This document shows positions 8,743 through 17,396 of a stretch of DNA of 64,000 bases, piece after piece. The first letter of the stretch is position 1; each line of letters begins with the position of its first letter. Made by a program: the position numbers and the translations under genes. Below the pieces are notes generated by a model that had not been told where the DNA came from, did no database searches, and worked only from the letters and a program-made list of their open reading frames with translations. Origin of the DNA: Sulfurospirillum oryzae (lineage in GTDB: Bacteria; Campylobacterota; Campylobacteria; Campylobacterales; Sulfurospirillaceae); the NCBI RefSeq assembly GCF_025770725.1, contig NZ_JANZKZ010000001.1, positions 62,001 through 126,000 of the forward strand. The letters are read 5' to 3'.

Positions 8743-10077
8743 TTAGAATTTGTAGTTCGCTCTAAATCTCATCTCATTAGAATTTACAGTAGCTGTATCT
8801 TCTTTTTTTGCATCTTCATACTCTAAAGAGAGTGTCAAACCTTTGAGTGAAGGAATGTCATAAGCAAGTTGTCCTTCCCAGTATTTAGTTTTCGTATCAC
8901 TAGAGGCATTATTCAATATAGCGCCTACAGCGACAGATGAAGCATCTTGATTAATTTTTACATATTGACCTAAGACTTTAAGACCTGCAACACCCACTTT
9001 TGCAAAATCATAACCAACTTCAACTTTGTATGCATCTGTGTTAGCACCCGAAGTTACATCAGCACCTTTGATCAGTGGAGCGGTATACGTTGTTGGTCCA
9101 TTTCCTGCACCTAAAAGAACAGATTGTCCACTTGATACGGTACTGTAGGCAAAAGATGCATTAAAGCCTGCTAGCTCTTTAAAACCAACACGTCCTTGGT
9201 ACATATCACCTTCAACATGGAAACCATCAAATGTAGCATTTGATGTTCTAGAACCACGATATGTTGCATCAAAAAGTAGTTTCATATTGCTTAAAGGCAC
9301 TACATAGTTACCCTCTGCGTAGAAAACGTTTGCATCACCACCATTTGTGAATTCAACATCATTAACAAATAAGTATTGACCTATTAATGTTAAGTTTGTA
9401 ATAGACGTGTTAATCGCAGCGGCTGTGTACGCACCATCAAATCCAAAAACATTTGATGCACCGGTTCCATAAAATACAGCTTCTTTTTTAAAGCTAGGCG
9501 CCTTTGAATCCTCACCAGCTACACTTCCGTCATAATCGGATGTTTTACCTTGAAATTTGTCAGAGTAACCAGCAACCAATGTTGTGTTTGGGAGGTCTGT
9601 GTTGATAAGAACGGCCGCTTGGAATGCCTCTTTGAACATACTTGTTCCAGAGCTGTTAACCAGTGGGCTTGCAATAAATTGACGACCCACTTTTGCGGTC
9701 GTTTTACCAATCGTATATGTTATATAGGCTTCTGAAAGTACCGCACCTGAACCGTACATATCAGTTGCATAAAGATTTTTTGCATCTTTGTCAGCAAATG
9801 GAGCAGAGCTTGATTGGAATGTTGTACCAAGAGATAAACCATAGAATGAATCTGTTACATAACTAAGCATAACACCTGTTGAGAAAAGGTCAGCATTACC
9901 TTTTGTCAATGTACCGTCATTTTGATCACCTGTATCTCTATCAAAATACCAGGCTCTTAATTCACCCGTTACTTTTCCGTTCTTAAAGGCATCAGCAAGA
10001 GTATCACTTGCTGCGAATGAGCTAGATGCAAGTCCAGCAACGACCATGGCCACCAAGCTAAGTTTAGCTAATTTCAT
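8743..10077 (-). CDS. Major outer membrane porin (epsilonproteobacterial MOMP/OprD-like)
   Basis: 444 residues from MKLAKLSLVAMVVAG, a Sec signal peptide ending near SSFAA-SD. The mature protein alternates amphipathic strands and glycine/aromatic turns and ends in phenylalanine (RANYKF), the outer-membrane insertion signal. Segments such as GKVTGELRAWYFDRDTG and KTTAKVGRQFIASPLV are typical of Campylobacterota porins. It would form the general diffusion channel of the outer membrane. AGGAGG precedes the ATG; a longer frame upstream lacks a ribosome-binding site. Monocistronic, with a hairpin terminator downstream and a long AT-rich upstream region. Confidence 0.88.
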   Translation of the reverse strand: MKLAKLSLVAMVVAGLASSSFAASDTLADAFKNGKVTGELRAWYFDRDTGDQNDGTLTKGNADLFSTGVMLSYVTDSFYGLSLGTTFQSSSAPFADKDAKNLYATDMYGSGAVLSEAYITYTIGKTTAKVGRQFIASPLVNSSGTSMFKEAFQAAVLINTDLPNTTLVAGYSDKFQGKTSDYDGSVAGEDSKAPSFKKEAVFYGTGASNVFGFDGAYTAAAINTSITNLTLIGQYLFVNDVEFTNGGDANVFYAEGNYVVPLSNMKLLFDATYRGSRTSNATFDGFHVEGDMYQGRVGFKELAGFNASFAYSTVSSGQSVLLGAGNGPTTYTAPLIKGADVTSGANTDAYKVEVGYDFAKVGVAGLKVLGQYVKINQDASSVAVGAILNNASSDTKTKYWEGQLAYDIPSLKGLTLSLEYEDAKKEDTATVNSNEMRFRANYKF

Positions 10078-10171
10078 AAATCCTCCTTGTGAAAGTGTAA
10101 ACTCCTTACATAATCTAAGGAAAGGCAATGAGCTAGGTTATGTAAAAAATCTGTCAAAATCTTACATAAAG

Positions 10172-10177
10172 TGTATA
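10172..10177 (-). promoter_or_regulatory. Candidate extended -10 of the porin gene
   Basis: Minus strand reads TGCTATACA: TG extension plus TATACA, giving a leader of about 90 bases to the porin ATG. The surrounding 10.1-10.3 kb is strongly AT-rich. Match by eye only. Confidence 0.4.
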
Positions 10178-10305
10178 GCATGAAAATAGCATAAAAATTT
10201 TATTTTTTTTTAAAATTAAAATGAGAGAGTTAAATTTTCAATACTCAAAAATTTAATCTTTGAAGATAGAAAGCAAATAATAAATGATCTAAAAGAGGAA
10301 AGCTC

Positions 10306-10321
10306 CGCCTCAGACGAGGCG
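10306..10321 (-). terminator. Short GC-rich hairpin after the phosphoribosyltransferase gene
   Basis: CGCCTC-AGAC-GAGGCG, 6-bp GC-rich stem, followed on the minus strand by a pyrimidine-rich tract (CTTTCCTCTTTT). It lies 73 bases beyond the stop at 10395. Probable rho-independent terminator. Confidence 0.55.
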
Positions 10322-10394
10322 AAGTAGCCAAAAAAATTAAAAGAGTAAAAAGAAAATAAAAAGACTTAGAGCTTGGTTTTTCAATTAACCTTTT

Positions 10395-11522
10395 CTAACG
10401 CCCTTTTTTAAGCAAAAATTCTCGTCCGACTTTGACTTTTGGTGTGCCACCGTAAGCGATGATGTCAGCGGTAGCGCAGGTCTCACTCCATTTTTCGGGT
10501 AGAAAGGAACCTGTTCCAATGATGTCGATAGGCGCTTTTGCCCATGCCATACTTCGGCATTTTTGTGGCGTAAAGCCCGAAGAGGCGATAATGCGTACTT
10601 TGGTAAAGCCTGCATTATCGAGGTTTTCTCGCATACTCCATATCGCTGCCGCTGAAACGCCCGTACCAATAAGGTCGTGTAGTTCAGCTTCTGTACGGTA
10701 GTCACGCACAGCGTCAGGTGCATGACGGCCTAAAACATCATAACTTTTTTGAGTATCGAGTCCCTCTAAAAAACGTCCTCCGTGCGTATCAAGCCGTACC
10801 GCGATCTTTCCTGCATACGCCAAATCAGCAAAGGCGCTACATATCTCTAATGTATCAGTAATTTCCCGACCAAAATAATCCGCCAAGATGGGGATATTCT
10901 CATTAGGGAAGCATTCATGGAACATTTGAGCCGCTTTGAGTGTTGAGCCTGCGTATCCGATGAGCGCGTGCGGAACGGTGCCTAGTCCTTTTTCACGACC
11001 AAAAAAATGAGCTGTCGCATCGGTCGCATTACCGATGAATCCTACTGCTCCAAATTTGCGTTGTGCCACTTTTGAACCAACAGAGGCTCCATAAGCCATC
11101 ATCTCTGCCATCTCTCCTCCTGCACAGTGACGCGCGTCCATCGCTAAAAAAGAGACGTGGGGAAGTATTTGGCACATTTCATAGGCGTTGTAAGCGGCGA
11201 CGCATGCCGAGCCTAACTTCTGTAAAATGAGCGTTTCTAACTCCACCAAAAAAGCAAAAGATCCACCAAGATAAAACAGAGGCTCACCCGCACCCACCCA
11301 TTCGCCCTCTTCGTGCATCATTTCGATGGTAACGTTCTTATGGCACTTTTTTGCTTCTGTTTCAACCCACTCAAGGGCTAAACGTGCTGCGCAAAGAACA
11401 GGGCGGCGTAAGAAAAAGGCGTAAGTGACTTCGGTATCGCCAAAATGCTCGATGATCGTTTTTGTATTGGAAAAATATTTATCCGTTTTTGCAGATACGC
11501 TAAGTTCATTACACCTTTGCAT
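10395..11522 (-). CDS. Nicotinate phosphoribosyltransferase-like protein
   Basis: 375 residues from the ATG at 11520-11522, which has AGGA at 6 bases; another ATG seven codons upstream and a TTG at 11588 have poorer sites. Family signatures of PncB-type enzymes: DKYFSNTKTI, FFLRRPVLCA, an active-site-like MDARHCAGG and AVGFIGNATDATA, then VRLDTHGGRF and RIIASSGF. PncB joins nicotinate and PRPP in NAD salvage. Divergent from the ferredoxin gene. The family also contains quinolinate-type relatives, so the substrate is assigned with moderate confidence. Confidence 0.78.
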   Translation of the reverse strand: MQRCNELSVSAKTDKYFSNTKTIIEHFGDTEVTYAFFLRRPVLCAARLALEWVETEAKKCHKNVTIEMMHEEGEWVGAGEPLFYLGGSFAFLVELETLILQKLGSACVAAYNAYEMCQILPHVSFLAMDARHCAGGEMAEMMAYGASVGSKVAQRKFGAVGFIGNATDATAHFFGREKGLGTVPHALIGYAGSTLKAAQMFHECFPNENIPILADYFGREITDTLEICSAFADLAYAGKIAVRLDTHGGRFLEGLDTQKSYDVLGRHAPDAVRDYRTEAELHDLIGTGVSAAAIWSMRENLDNAGFTKVRIIASSGFTPQKCRSMAWAKAPIDIIGTGSFLPEKWSETCATADIIAYGGTPKVKVGREFLLKKGR

Positions 11523-11606
11523 AAAACTTCCTTGTATTTTCATTGCCTCTTTATAGTCTCCTTTTGCTATACAATTGCTTAGAGTCAAAACGTGAGACTA
11601 ATTTTT

Positions 11607-11616
11607 TTACATGTAA
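11607..11616. repeat. TTACATGTAA palindrome, intergenic copy
   Basis: In the divergent region between the phosphoribosyltransferase and ferredoxin genes, embedded in a T/A-rich run (TTTTTTTACATGTAAAGA). Confidence 0.8.
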
Positions 11617-11722
11617 AGATAAAAAAAAATAACTACGTTAATTCATTTATCTATAAAGCTATTTTCATGCTACGATCTTATTGTAATATTTTCTGATAAA
11701 AATCCCAAAGTAAGGAAAAGTT

Positions 11723-11935
11723 ATGGCAGTAAAAATTACTGATATCTGTATCGCGTGTGGAGCTTGTATTGATGAGTGTCCTGTGGAGGCTATTGTAGAT
11801 GATAGCGATAACCCAACAGGTGCTGATATTTATTATGTTTACGCAGACAAATGCGTTGAGTGTGTAGGTCATCATTCTTCACCAGCATGTATGGAAGCCT
11901 GTCCAACAGAAGGCTGTATTGTTTTAGGTGCTTAA
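11723..11935 (+). CDS. 2[4Fe-4S] ferredoxin
   Basis: 70 residues with two clusters: Cys9, Cys12, Cys15, Cys19 (CIACGACIDECP) and Cys44, Cys47, Cys56, Cys60 (CVECVGHHSSPACMEAC). The 8-residue insert in the second cluster is typical of the Alvin/YfhL-type low-potential ferredoxins common in Campylobacterota. It carries electrons in the cytoplasm, for example to pyruvate or 2-oxoglutarate oxidoreductases or radical SAM enzymes. AAGGAA precedes the ATG and a hairpin terminator follows. It sits between NAD salvage and the radical SAM cluster, but on its own transcript. Confidence 0.93.
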   Translation: MAVKITDICIACGACIDECPVEAIVDDSDNPTGADIYYVYADKCVECVGHHSSPACMEACPTEGCIVLGA

Positions 11936-11962
11936 TTCTTTAAGTTAATAAACGCTCATTCC

Positions 11963-11992
11963 AAAGGTGTTGGACTTAGTTTCAACACCTTT
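11963..11992 (+). terminator. Rho-independent terminator of the ferredoxin gene
   Basis: Perfect 10-bp stem AAAGGTGTTG / CAACACCTTT with a 10-base loop, followed by a T-rich tail (TCCTCT after TTTT). The opposite strand has no T-run, so it mainly serves the ferredoxin transcript. Confidence 0.85.
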
Positions 11993-12007
11993 TCCTCTAA
12001 TACTCCT

Positions 12008-15001
12008 TTAAAATATCGGACACTCTTTCCCATAGCAATACTGATTAAATTCCCTTTGGTCGCATTTGACGTCTATTTGTGCTAAAAGCTTTACATGTAA
12101 AAACGTTTCAGAGAGTGATGAAGCGATGTTAAGCGCTGTCCAGACCTCCCTGTGACAGCAACGAGCCGCTTCGTACTCTGCAATTTTACCCAGCACCGCA
12201 TACATTACTTTTTGAGCAGCAGAGCGTGCTTCTTTTGCGACAGGTGAAGACTCTAACAAAATGGCAAAACCGATGCCAACACCGCTTGCAGCACCACACA
12301 TCCCTAAGAAGCCACATGCACCACCCATCACACTAGTGCCCCTTGAAATGGCAGTTTTTAGTGCATTTTCGGGAAGTTTTCCGCCACTGTTTTTATACGC
12401 CGTTACGATGATGGCAGGAACCATCGCATGGTGTTCAGGCCCGTGTTTGGGGATACTTGGATGCTCACGGATATGCTCAAAGAGTTTAAGCATATCGCGC
12501 TCTTTCGAGGTAGCGCAGATGTGTTCAATCACCTCAAGTGCCTCTTTTGCATGACACGCATCGCAAACATAATGCCCCTCTTTACATGTAACGCTCTGAA
12601 CGCTTACATTTCCGCAGTAGTAACACGTTGCTTCTTCGAGTGTTGCCTTATACACAAGCTCCGAGGAGCAGACCATGCAGTTATGGCGCTGCTTTGGAGG
12701 CGTTATTAACCCAAAGGAGAGTTTTGCCGTTGGTTTGGGACTGAGTAAAAGACTCGGTTTGCGCTCAGGCGGTGTCGCACAACAACAACTCTCCCCCTCT
12801 TGGTTGGAGACATGTCCTTTAGCGTCTAGTATAAATAGCTCGCTCTCCAAACGCCTTGCCAAAGCCTCATCAATGCGTGTTTTAATTCCTTTAAACAACA
12901 CGATACCATTTTCCAAAGTAAGGCTCTCGCCCACACCTTTATAGATGACTTCAATCTGCTTTTGAACGTTTGGCTTGTGTGCCTCAAAAGTGAGCGAGTA
13001 AAAAGTATGCCCTTGCACTTCTCGGTAAAAAAAGCGTTTGAGAAGCTGTATGTGCTCAAAACCACTCTCACGAAGCAGTCCTAAAAGATGGGTTTGCGTC
13101 AATGCTCCACCGATGCACTCGCCACTGAGTTTCGCGTCATTGCGGATGAGCGCACTGGCTTCTTCATCACAGATGACATCGGAAACCACGAGCCTTCCGC
13201 CTTGTTTAAGCACCCGAAAGATCTCTGCAAAGAGTTTGCGCTTGTGGCTTGAGAGATTGAGCACGCAGTTGGAGGTAATGACATCAAAAGACGCATCGTC
13301 TTCTGGCAACGCTTCAAGGTAGCCTTTGGCAAACGTGAGGTTGTTATACCCCAAACGTTGCGCCACCTCTTCCGCACCACTTCGTGCGATTTTCAGCATG
13401 GAGTCGAGCATATCAACCCCGACAATACGCCCACTTTTTCCTACAAGTTTTGAGGCGATAAAACACTCAATGCCCCTGCCAGAACCCAAATCAAGCATTG
13501 ATTCACCCTGCTTTAGTTTCGCATCTAAAATAGGACTTCCACAGCCATATCCACGAAAGCGCAAATGCGCAGGAATGTGCGAAAGATACTGCTCTTCGTA
13601 GCATGCAGGATTAAGAATGTTCTCCTTGTCCTCCAACGCCGCGTCATGGTAAAAGGCTTTAACAAGGCGTAACGACTCGCTCTCGCCTGTGGCAAGCAGA
13701 CAGTTGGCATGGGTATGCACCACGCCCTCATTGGCACCACAACTCTGTAAAATGTCGCCCATTTCTAAGCACAAAGCGGGTTTTACATGTAAAGGCTCAA
13801 ACCGCTTCGCCTCCTTCGTTATCAGCCACAACGCAAGTTTTTCCAAAAGTGGTTCATACGGGTCATCCCCCATCAAAGTTTTGGCATGGGCAAAGCTGTG
13901 GTCTAAGTCGCCACCACCCAGTAAAAAGCGAAGTGGTGAGGTAAGCGAGGTAATGGAATGTGACGCAATCGCTTTGGCAGTAGAACTTTCAAGCGCCCGA
14001 GCGATGCTCTCCCCCTCCATCAAAAGCGCACTCTCGCCCACCATCGCCGCACTCGGGTAAAAGTGTCCATCGTAGCCTAGCGCGATAGAACTGCGTCCTG
14101 AACTAGAGCCGTCATGCACTGTGCCTTTGGGGGCGAAGATTTGCGTTTTCAGCACTTCAAAGTTGTCGATGACTAAGCCTAATTGTTGCGCTTTTTCATA
14201 GGCATGTATCAGCACCTTAAAGAGTACATCTTGGTCTATCAAGCCCTCATTTTCACCACGTCCACGTGAGAAGTACCACAAGAAATGCAGATGCCCCGCT
14301 TTAAGCTCACTTGCCAATGCCACAATGGCTTCTAAACTCTGAACATTTAGAGGATGCAGACACACTGACAATGAGAACGAATAACCCACTTTTTGAAGCC
14401 AAACGATGTTTTGCTCTAACCTCTCAAAACTCCCATGCCCACGAATCGCGTCATGTTCTTTGGGCAGACCATCAAGGCTGATTTGAAAGTGCAGTCTAGA
14501 CTTCGGGAATGTTTTACATGTAAAAACTTTTTCAAGCAATATGCCATTGGTCAAAATGACCACTTCGGTGTCGCTCAACGCTAAGATAAACTCCACCAAA
14601 GAAAGCAGTTCAGGGTGCACCAATGGCTCGCCACCAGAGATGATAAAAAGCCGACAGCCAAGGGCATACGCTTCTTTTACATGTAAAGCTATGGTCTCAA
14701 AATTCAACGTCTCTTTCTCGCTGGGCGAAGATCTAAAAAGGCAGTGCGTACAAGAGAGATTGCAACGGTTAGTCAAATGAATCCAAAACTCTTGGAGTGC
14801 TATTTTAGACATTGTTTTTGGCGAGTAAATCAAAGGATTTGGCGAAGAGATGCGACTTTGTAACTGCTGATACGCCAATGTATTTTCACCACTTTGCAAC
14901 AACGCATCGGCACTCGCATTGGGCACAAACCAGTCCGCACTGTGACGATGCACATAAATGGGACATCCCTCAAAAACCATTCTTAACCAACTATTTTTCA
15001 T
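12008..15001 (-). CDS. Radical SAM / ArsM-like methyltransferase / Cys-rich DUF5714-like triple fusion
   Basis: 997 residues. 1-65: unassigned leader domain. About 70-330: radical SAM core with CxxxCxxC (Cys80, 84, 87; RCNLSCTHC) and GGEP at 123-126. About 480-670: methyltransferase with YGCGSP, LDLGSGRG and VGVDM. Cys487 (GYGCG), Cys579 (TSNC) and Cys629 (GECIGGAL) fall in the three contexts that hold the arsenite-binding cysteines of ArsM. 739-741 is CCC. About 774-997: a domain I take for DUF5714, with CxxC pairs (775/778, 793/796, 813/816), a glycine-rich GGACGFLGMCGAASG and RCCH. I infer an enzyme that methylates and adds an adenosyl- or SAM-derived group to a metalloid. Last gene of the 17.8-12.0 kb operon; its ATG overlaps the upstream stop. 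Six TTACATGTAA copies lie within the region from its start to its end or immediately at its codons. Confidence 0.85.
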   Translation of the reverse strand: MKNSWLRMVFEGCPIYVHRHSADWFVPNASADALLQSGENTLAYQQLQSRISSPNPLIYSPKTMSKIALQEFWIHLTNRCNLSCTHCLFRSSPSEKETLNFETIALHVKEAYALGCRLFIISGGEPLVHPELLSLVEFILALSDTEVVILTNGILLEKVFTCKTFPKSRLHFQISLDGLPKEHDAIRGHGSFERLEQNIVWLQKVGYSFSLSVCLHPLNVQSLEAIVALASELKAGHLHFLWYFSRGRGENEGLIDQDVLFKVLIHAYEKAQQLGLVIDNFEVLKTQIFAPKGTVHDGSSSGRSSIALGYDGHFYPSAAMVGESALLMEGESIARALESSTAKAIASHSITSLTSPLRFLLGGGDLDHSFAHAKTLMGDDPYEPLLEKLALWLITKEAKRFEPLHVKPALCLEMGDILQSCGANEGVVHTHANCLLATGESESLRLVKAFYHDAALEDKENILNPACYEEQYLSHIPAHLRFRGYGCGSPILDAKLKQGESMLDLGSGRGIECFIASKLVGKSGRIVGVDMLDSMLKIARSGAEEVAQRLGYNNLTFAKGYLEALPEDDASFDVITSNCVLNLSSHKRKLFAEIFRVLKQGGRLVVSDVICDEEASALIRNDAKLSGECIGGALTQTHLLGLLRESGFEHIQLLKRFFYREVQGHTFYSLTFEAHKPNVQKQIEVIYKGVGESLTLENGIVLFKGIKTRIDEALARRLESELFILDAKGHVSNQEGESCCCATPPERKPSLLLSPKPTAKLSFGLITPPKQRHNCMVCSSELVYKATLEEATCYYCGNVSVQSVTCKEGHYVCDACHAKEALEVIEHICATSKERDMLKLFEHIREHPSIPKHGPEHHAMVPAIIVTAYKNSGGKLPENALKTAISRGTSVMGGACGFLGMCGAASGVGIGFAILLESSPVAKEARSAAQKVMYAVLGKIAEYEAARCCHREVWTALNIASSLSETFLHVKLLAQIDVKCDQREFNQYCYGKECPIF

Positions 15002-15599
15002 ACGTCTCTAACCTCTTTTTAACACGTTGTTTTAAAACCATTGAAACCACGACAAGCACGACCAATAAACCTACTGAAATGTAAAACTCACTACTTCCAA
15101 AACTCAGCGATTGCGCACCGATGTTGGCGTACACCAAAACACCCGGGCTCATGCCCAAAAGCGTTGCAAAGAAAAAATCACGATACCGAATCGTTGAAAA
15201 TCCAGCGCTGTAGCTGATGATGTTAAAAGGAACTAACGGCACAAGTCGCAAAAGTAAGATCATCACAAATCCATGTTTTTGAACGCTTTTTTGAAAGTTA
15301 ATCAATTTTTCATGCGCCAATTTTTCACGCATTTTATTGCCATAAAGCCGTGCGAGGTAAAACGACAATGTCCCGCCACAGAGTGCGCCTAAAACGATGT
15401 AAACACTCCCCAACGCAAAGCCAAAAATAAGTCCACCTGCGAGAGCTAAAATACCATCGGGAAAGAAGATGAGAGGTGCAAGTGTGAAAAGGAGAATGAA
15501 GATAAGCGGTGCGTACATACCAAAGCCCAGCACAAAGGTTCTGATCACCTCGACTTGCGCATAAGAGATCACGCCATTTTTATAAAAGACGAACATCAA
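14991..15599 (-). CDS. TVP38/TMEM64 (VTT domain) membrane protein, copy 2
   Basis: About 200 residues, five to six membrane helices. The VTT/SNARE-associated core is seen as FFPDGILALAGGLIFG and LLRLVPLVPFNIISYSAGF. DedA/TVP38 proteins include lipid scramblases and transporters of charged small molecules; the substrate here is unknown. The start is uncertain: ATG 15596 or TTG 15599 cut into an open frame extending to about 15638 that would add a hydrophobic stretch with AAAGG upstream but no standard start. Overlaps the fusion gene by 11 bases and follows the Fe-S reductase closely, so it is operonic. Confidence 0.85.
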   Translation of the reverse strand: MMFVFYKNGVISYAQVEVIRTFVLGFGMYAPLIFILLFTLAPLIFFPDGILALAGGLIFGFALGSVYIVLGALCGGTLSFYLARLYGNKMREKLAHEKLINFQKSVQKHGFVMILLLRLVPLVPFNIISYSAGFSTIRYRDFFFATLLGMSPGVLVYANIGAQSLSFGSSEFYISVGLLVVLVVVSMVLKQRVKKRLETYEK

Positions 15600-15631
15600 A
15601 ATGCCAAAGGCTAAAAAAAGAGTGACCTTTT

Positions 15632-16735
15632 TTATGTGTTATCCTTTAGAGCGCTGATTTTCTGACGTGAACTAAAACGGTTATACCACTTTTTCAACAC
15701 GCTCTGCTCTTCTTGTTTCATTAAAAAGTGAGGGTTAAAGATGAGATCGAGCAGATGCACCCCGTTTTTGCCACCTCGGCTCATCGACTCCGCGCAACTT
15801 TGGCAGTAACTTACGATGCTTTCGCACTCGGTTTGCTTGGCACGCGTACGCATTTGCTCTTTGGCTAAAGCAGCATGAGTGAGTTCTAGCATGCCGCCAC
15901 TGCCACAGCAAAGTGTTTGTTCGCGGTTTTGTTTAAACTCTTGATATGGCAAACCAATCTGCGCTAAAAGCGTACGGACACCCTCATGAATCTCTTTTTC
16001 ATACCGTGTGGGGCACGGGTCGTGAAGTGCCATTTTAGGACTATGTATATGGCGCTCTTTTGCCTCTTCTGGAAGTCCAATTTGCGCTAAAAGCGAATAA
16101 AGTGAAATGATTTTGATATGCGGCGAGTATGTTTTAAGGCTCATAAAACAGTTCTCACATGCGGTTACAACGGTGGTTGCACCCATATATGCAAGATCAC
16201 GTTCAAGCTGTGAGTGGTACATTTGAAATTGTGCCATATCGCCCATCATGCGAGTGGGTGTGCCACAGCACTGCTGAATGATACCCATACCTGAGCATTT
16301 GGACTGCAAGTAAGAAAACACTGTGTGAACAAGGCTGGGAGAGTACGAACTAAGCGCGCATCCCGGCATAAAGGCTGTATGGGTGTACTCTCCTGTTGTA
16401 AACTTTTTTGTAGTAGAAAAAAGTTTTGAAAAACTACTTTTTTGATGGAAGATCACCCCACCATAGCCATACTTTTTCAATACTTTTTTATCTTCCGCGT
16501 AACTCTTTTTAGACGCCGTAAAAATCGCTCCAAAGTCGATGTCACGAGGACACGAATGCGCACAAAGCCCACAATTTGCACACGCATAAGCCATCTCTGA
16601 ACTTGGAAGCTCTGTGGTAAATTTTGTGAGCAATTTTTTGGGCGAAATCGTGAAACTATAGAGCATCGGACAGCCCTTCATACAGCTTCTACAGTCCACA
16701 CACTCGCTTTCATACACCTTGATCTTAGCGTCCAC
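15632..16735 (-). CDS. CCG-domain Fe-S oxidoreductase (GlpC/HdrD/LldE-like)
   Basis: 367 residues from a GTG at 16733-16735. Two N-terminal 4Fe-4S clusters (CVDCRSCMKGCP at 12-23, CANCGLCAHSCP at 52-63), then two CCG domains: PGCALSS...QCCGTP...ACENC and DPCPTRYE...LCCGSGG...YCQSC. Such proteins pass electrons in heterodisulfide, lactate, glycerol-3-phosphate and related reductions, using a cubane cluster bound by CCG cysteines. Here it could reduce an arsenic/thiol intermediate or feed the radical SAM enzyme. An upstream TTG at 16777 has no ribosome-binding site; the GTG overlaps the preceding gene by 11 bases. Confidence 0.83.
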   Translation of the reverse strand: MDAKIKVYESECVDCRSCMKGCPMLYSFTISPKKLLTKFTTELPSSEMAYACANCGLCAHSCPRDIDFGAIFTASKKSYAEDKKVLKKYGYGGVIFHQKSSFSKLFSTTKKFTTGEYTHTAFMPGCALSSYSPSLVHTVFSYLQSKCSGMGIIQQCCGTPTRMMGDMAQFQMYHSQLERDLAYMGATTVVTACENCFMSLKTYSPHIKIISLYSLLAQIGLPEEAKERHIHSPKMALHDPCPTRYEKEIHEGVRTLLAQIGLPYQEFKQNREQTLCCGSGGMLELTHAALAKEQMRTRAKQTECESIVSYCQSCAESMSRGGKNGVHLLDLIFNPHFLMKQEEQSVLKKWYNRFSSRQKISALKDNT

Positions 16736-17396
16736 GATACACCCGTTTGATAAGATAGACCAAAAGTGTGAGCGCAAAAAGTGTCATAAGTCCATAGACA
16801 ATTGTAGCCGCTCCACCACTAAGCATTTCACCCACATAAGAGTACACAAGCGTTGCAGGCAATTGCCCTACCCCTGTAGCGATCAAGAAAGAGCGAAGCG
16901 TCATCGACGTTAGACCTGCCGCGTAACTGACCACATCAAACGAAATGAAAGGCAAAAGACGTGCAATTAAAATCGCGTACGTACCATGCTTTTCAAAAAA
17001 GGCATCCACACTCTCAAGCGCTATCTTACTCGTAAGCTTTTCGACCACATCGCGTCCTAAAAACTTAGCGATGTAAAAGCATAAAAGTGCGCCCACCATC
17101 GCACTTACCCATGAAAGAGCCGCACCCCAGAGCCAACCAAAAAGGGCAGCGTTGGCAAAGGTGATGAGAAAAGCAGGCAAAGGCGCTAAAATAGCTTGAA
17201 AAACCATGAGTAAAAAAGAGATAAGTGGGGCTAGCATACCAAAAGAGAGAATGTACTCTTTAATTTTCTCAATGTCCAAACTTTGAAACAACGCAATGAG
17301 CTCAAAAAAATAACTTCTACTTTGCGGGCAGACGAAAATAAGAGTAAGCGCGATACCACTGAGAAGCAGTATCACGATTTTAGAAGGTTTTAGCAT
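16725..17396 (-). CDS. TVP38/TMEM64 (VTT domain) membrane protein, copy 1
   Basis: 223 residues with helices near 7-25, 50-75, 85-110, 140-165 and 190-215. The VTT signature is visible as APLPAFLITFANAALFGW and LLPFISFDVVSYAAGL. It is about as similar in plan to copy 2 as expected for diverged paralogues. ATG 17394-17396 shares a base with the rhodanese stop (TAATG), so the genes are translationally coupled. Function inferred only as a membrane transporter or scramblase for the pathway. Confidence 0.86.
   Translation of the reverse strand: MLKPSKIVILLLSGIALTLIFVCPQSRSYFFELIALFQSLDIEKIKEYILSFGMLAPLISFLLMVFQAILAPLPAFLITFANAALFGWLWGAALSWVSAMVGALLCFYIAKFLGRDVVEKLTSKIALESVDAFFEKHGTYAILIARLLPFISFDVVSYAAGLTSMTLRSFLIATGVGQLPATLVYSYVGEMLSGGAATIVYGLMTLFALTLLVYLIKRVYRGR

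Noticed and set aside
12091-12100. TTACATGTAA as a transcription-factor operator
   Set aside because: Most copies lie deep inside genes far from promoters, including several within one gene, so a classical operator does not explain the distribution.
12008-15001. Naming the fusion ArsS or ArsL
   Set aside because: The radical SAM part shows only generic motifs; the ArsM-like residues support metalloid chemistry but do not tell which radical reaction occurs.
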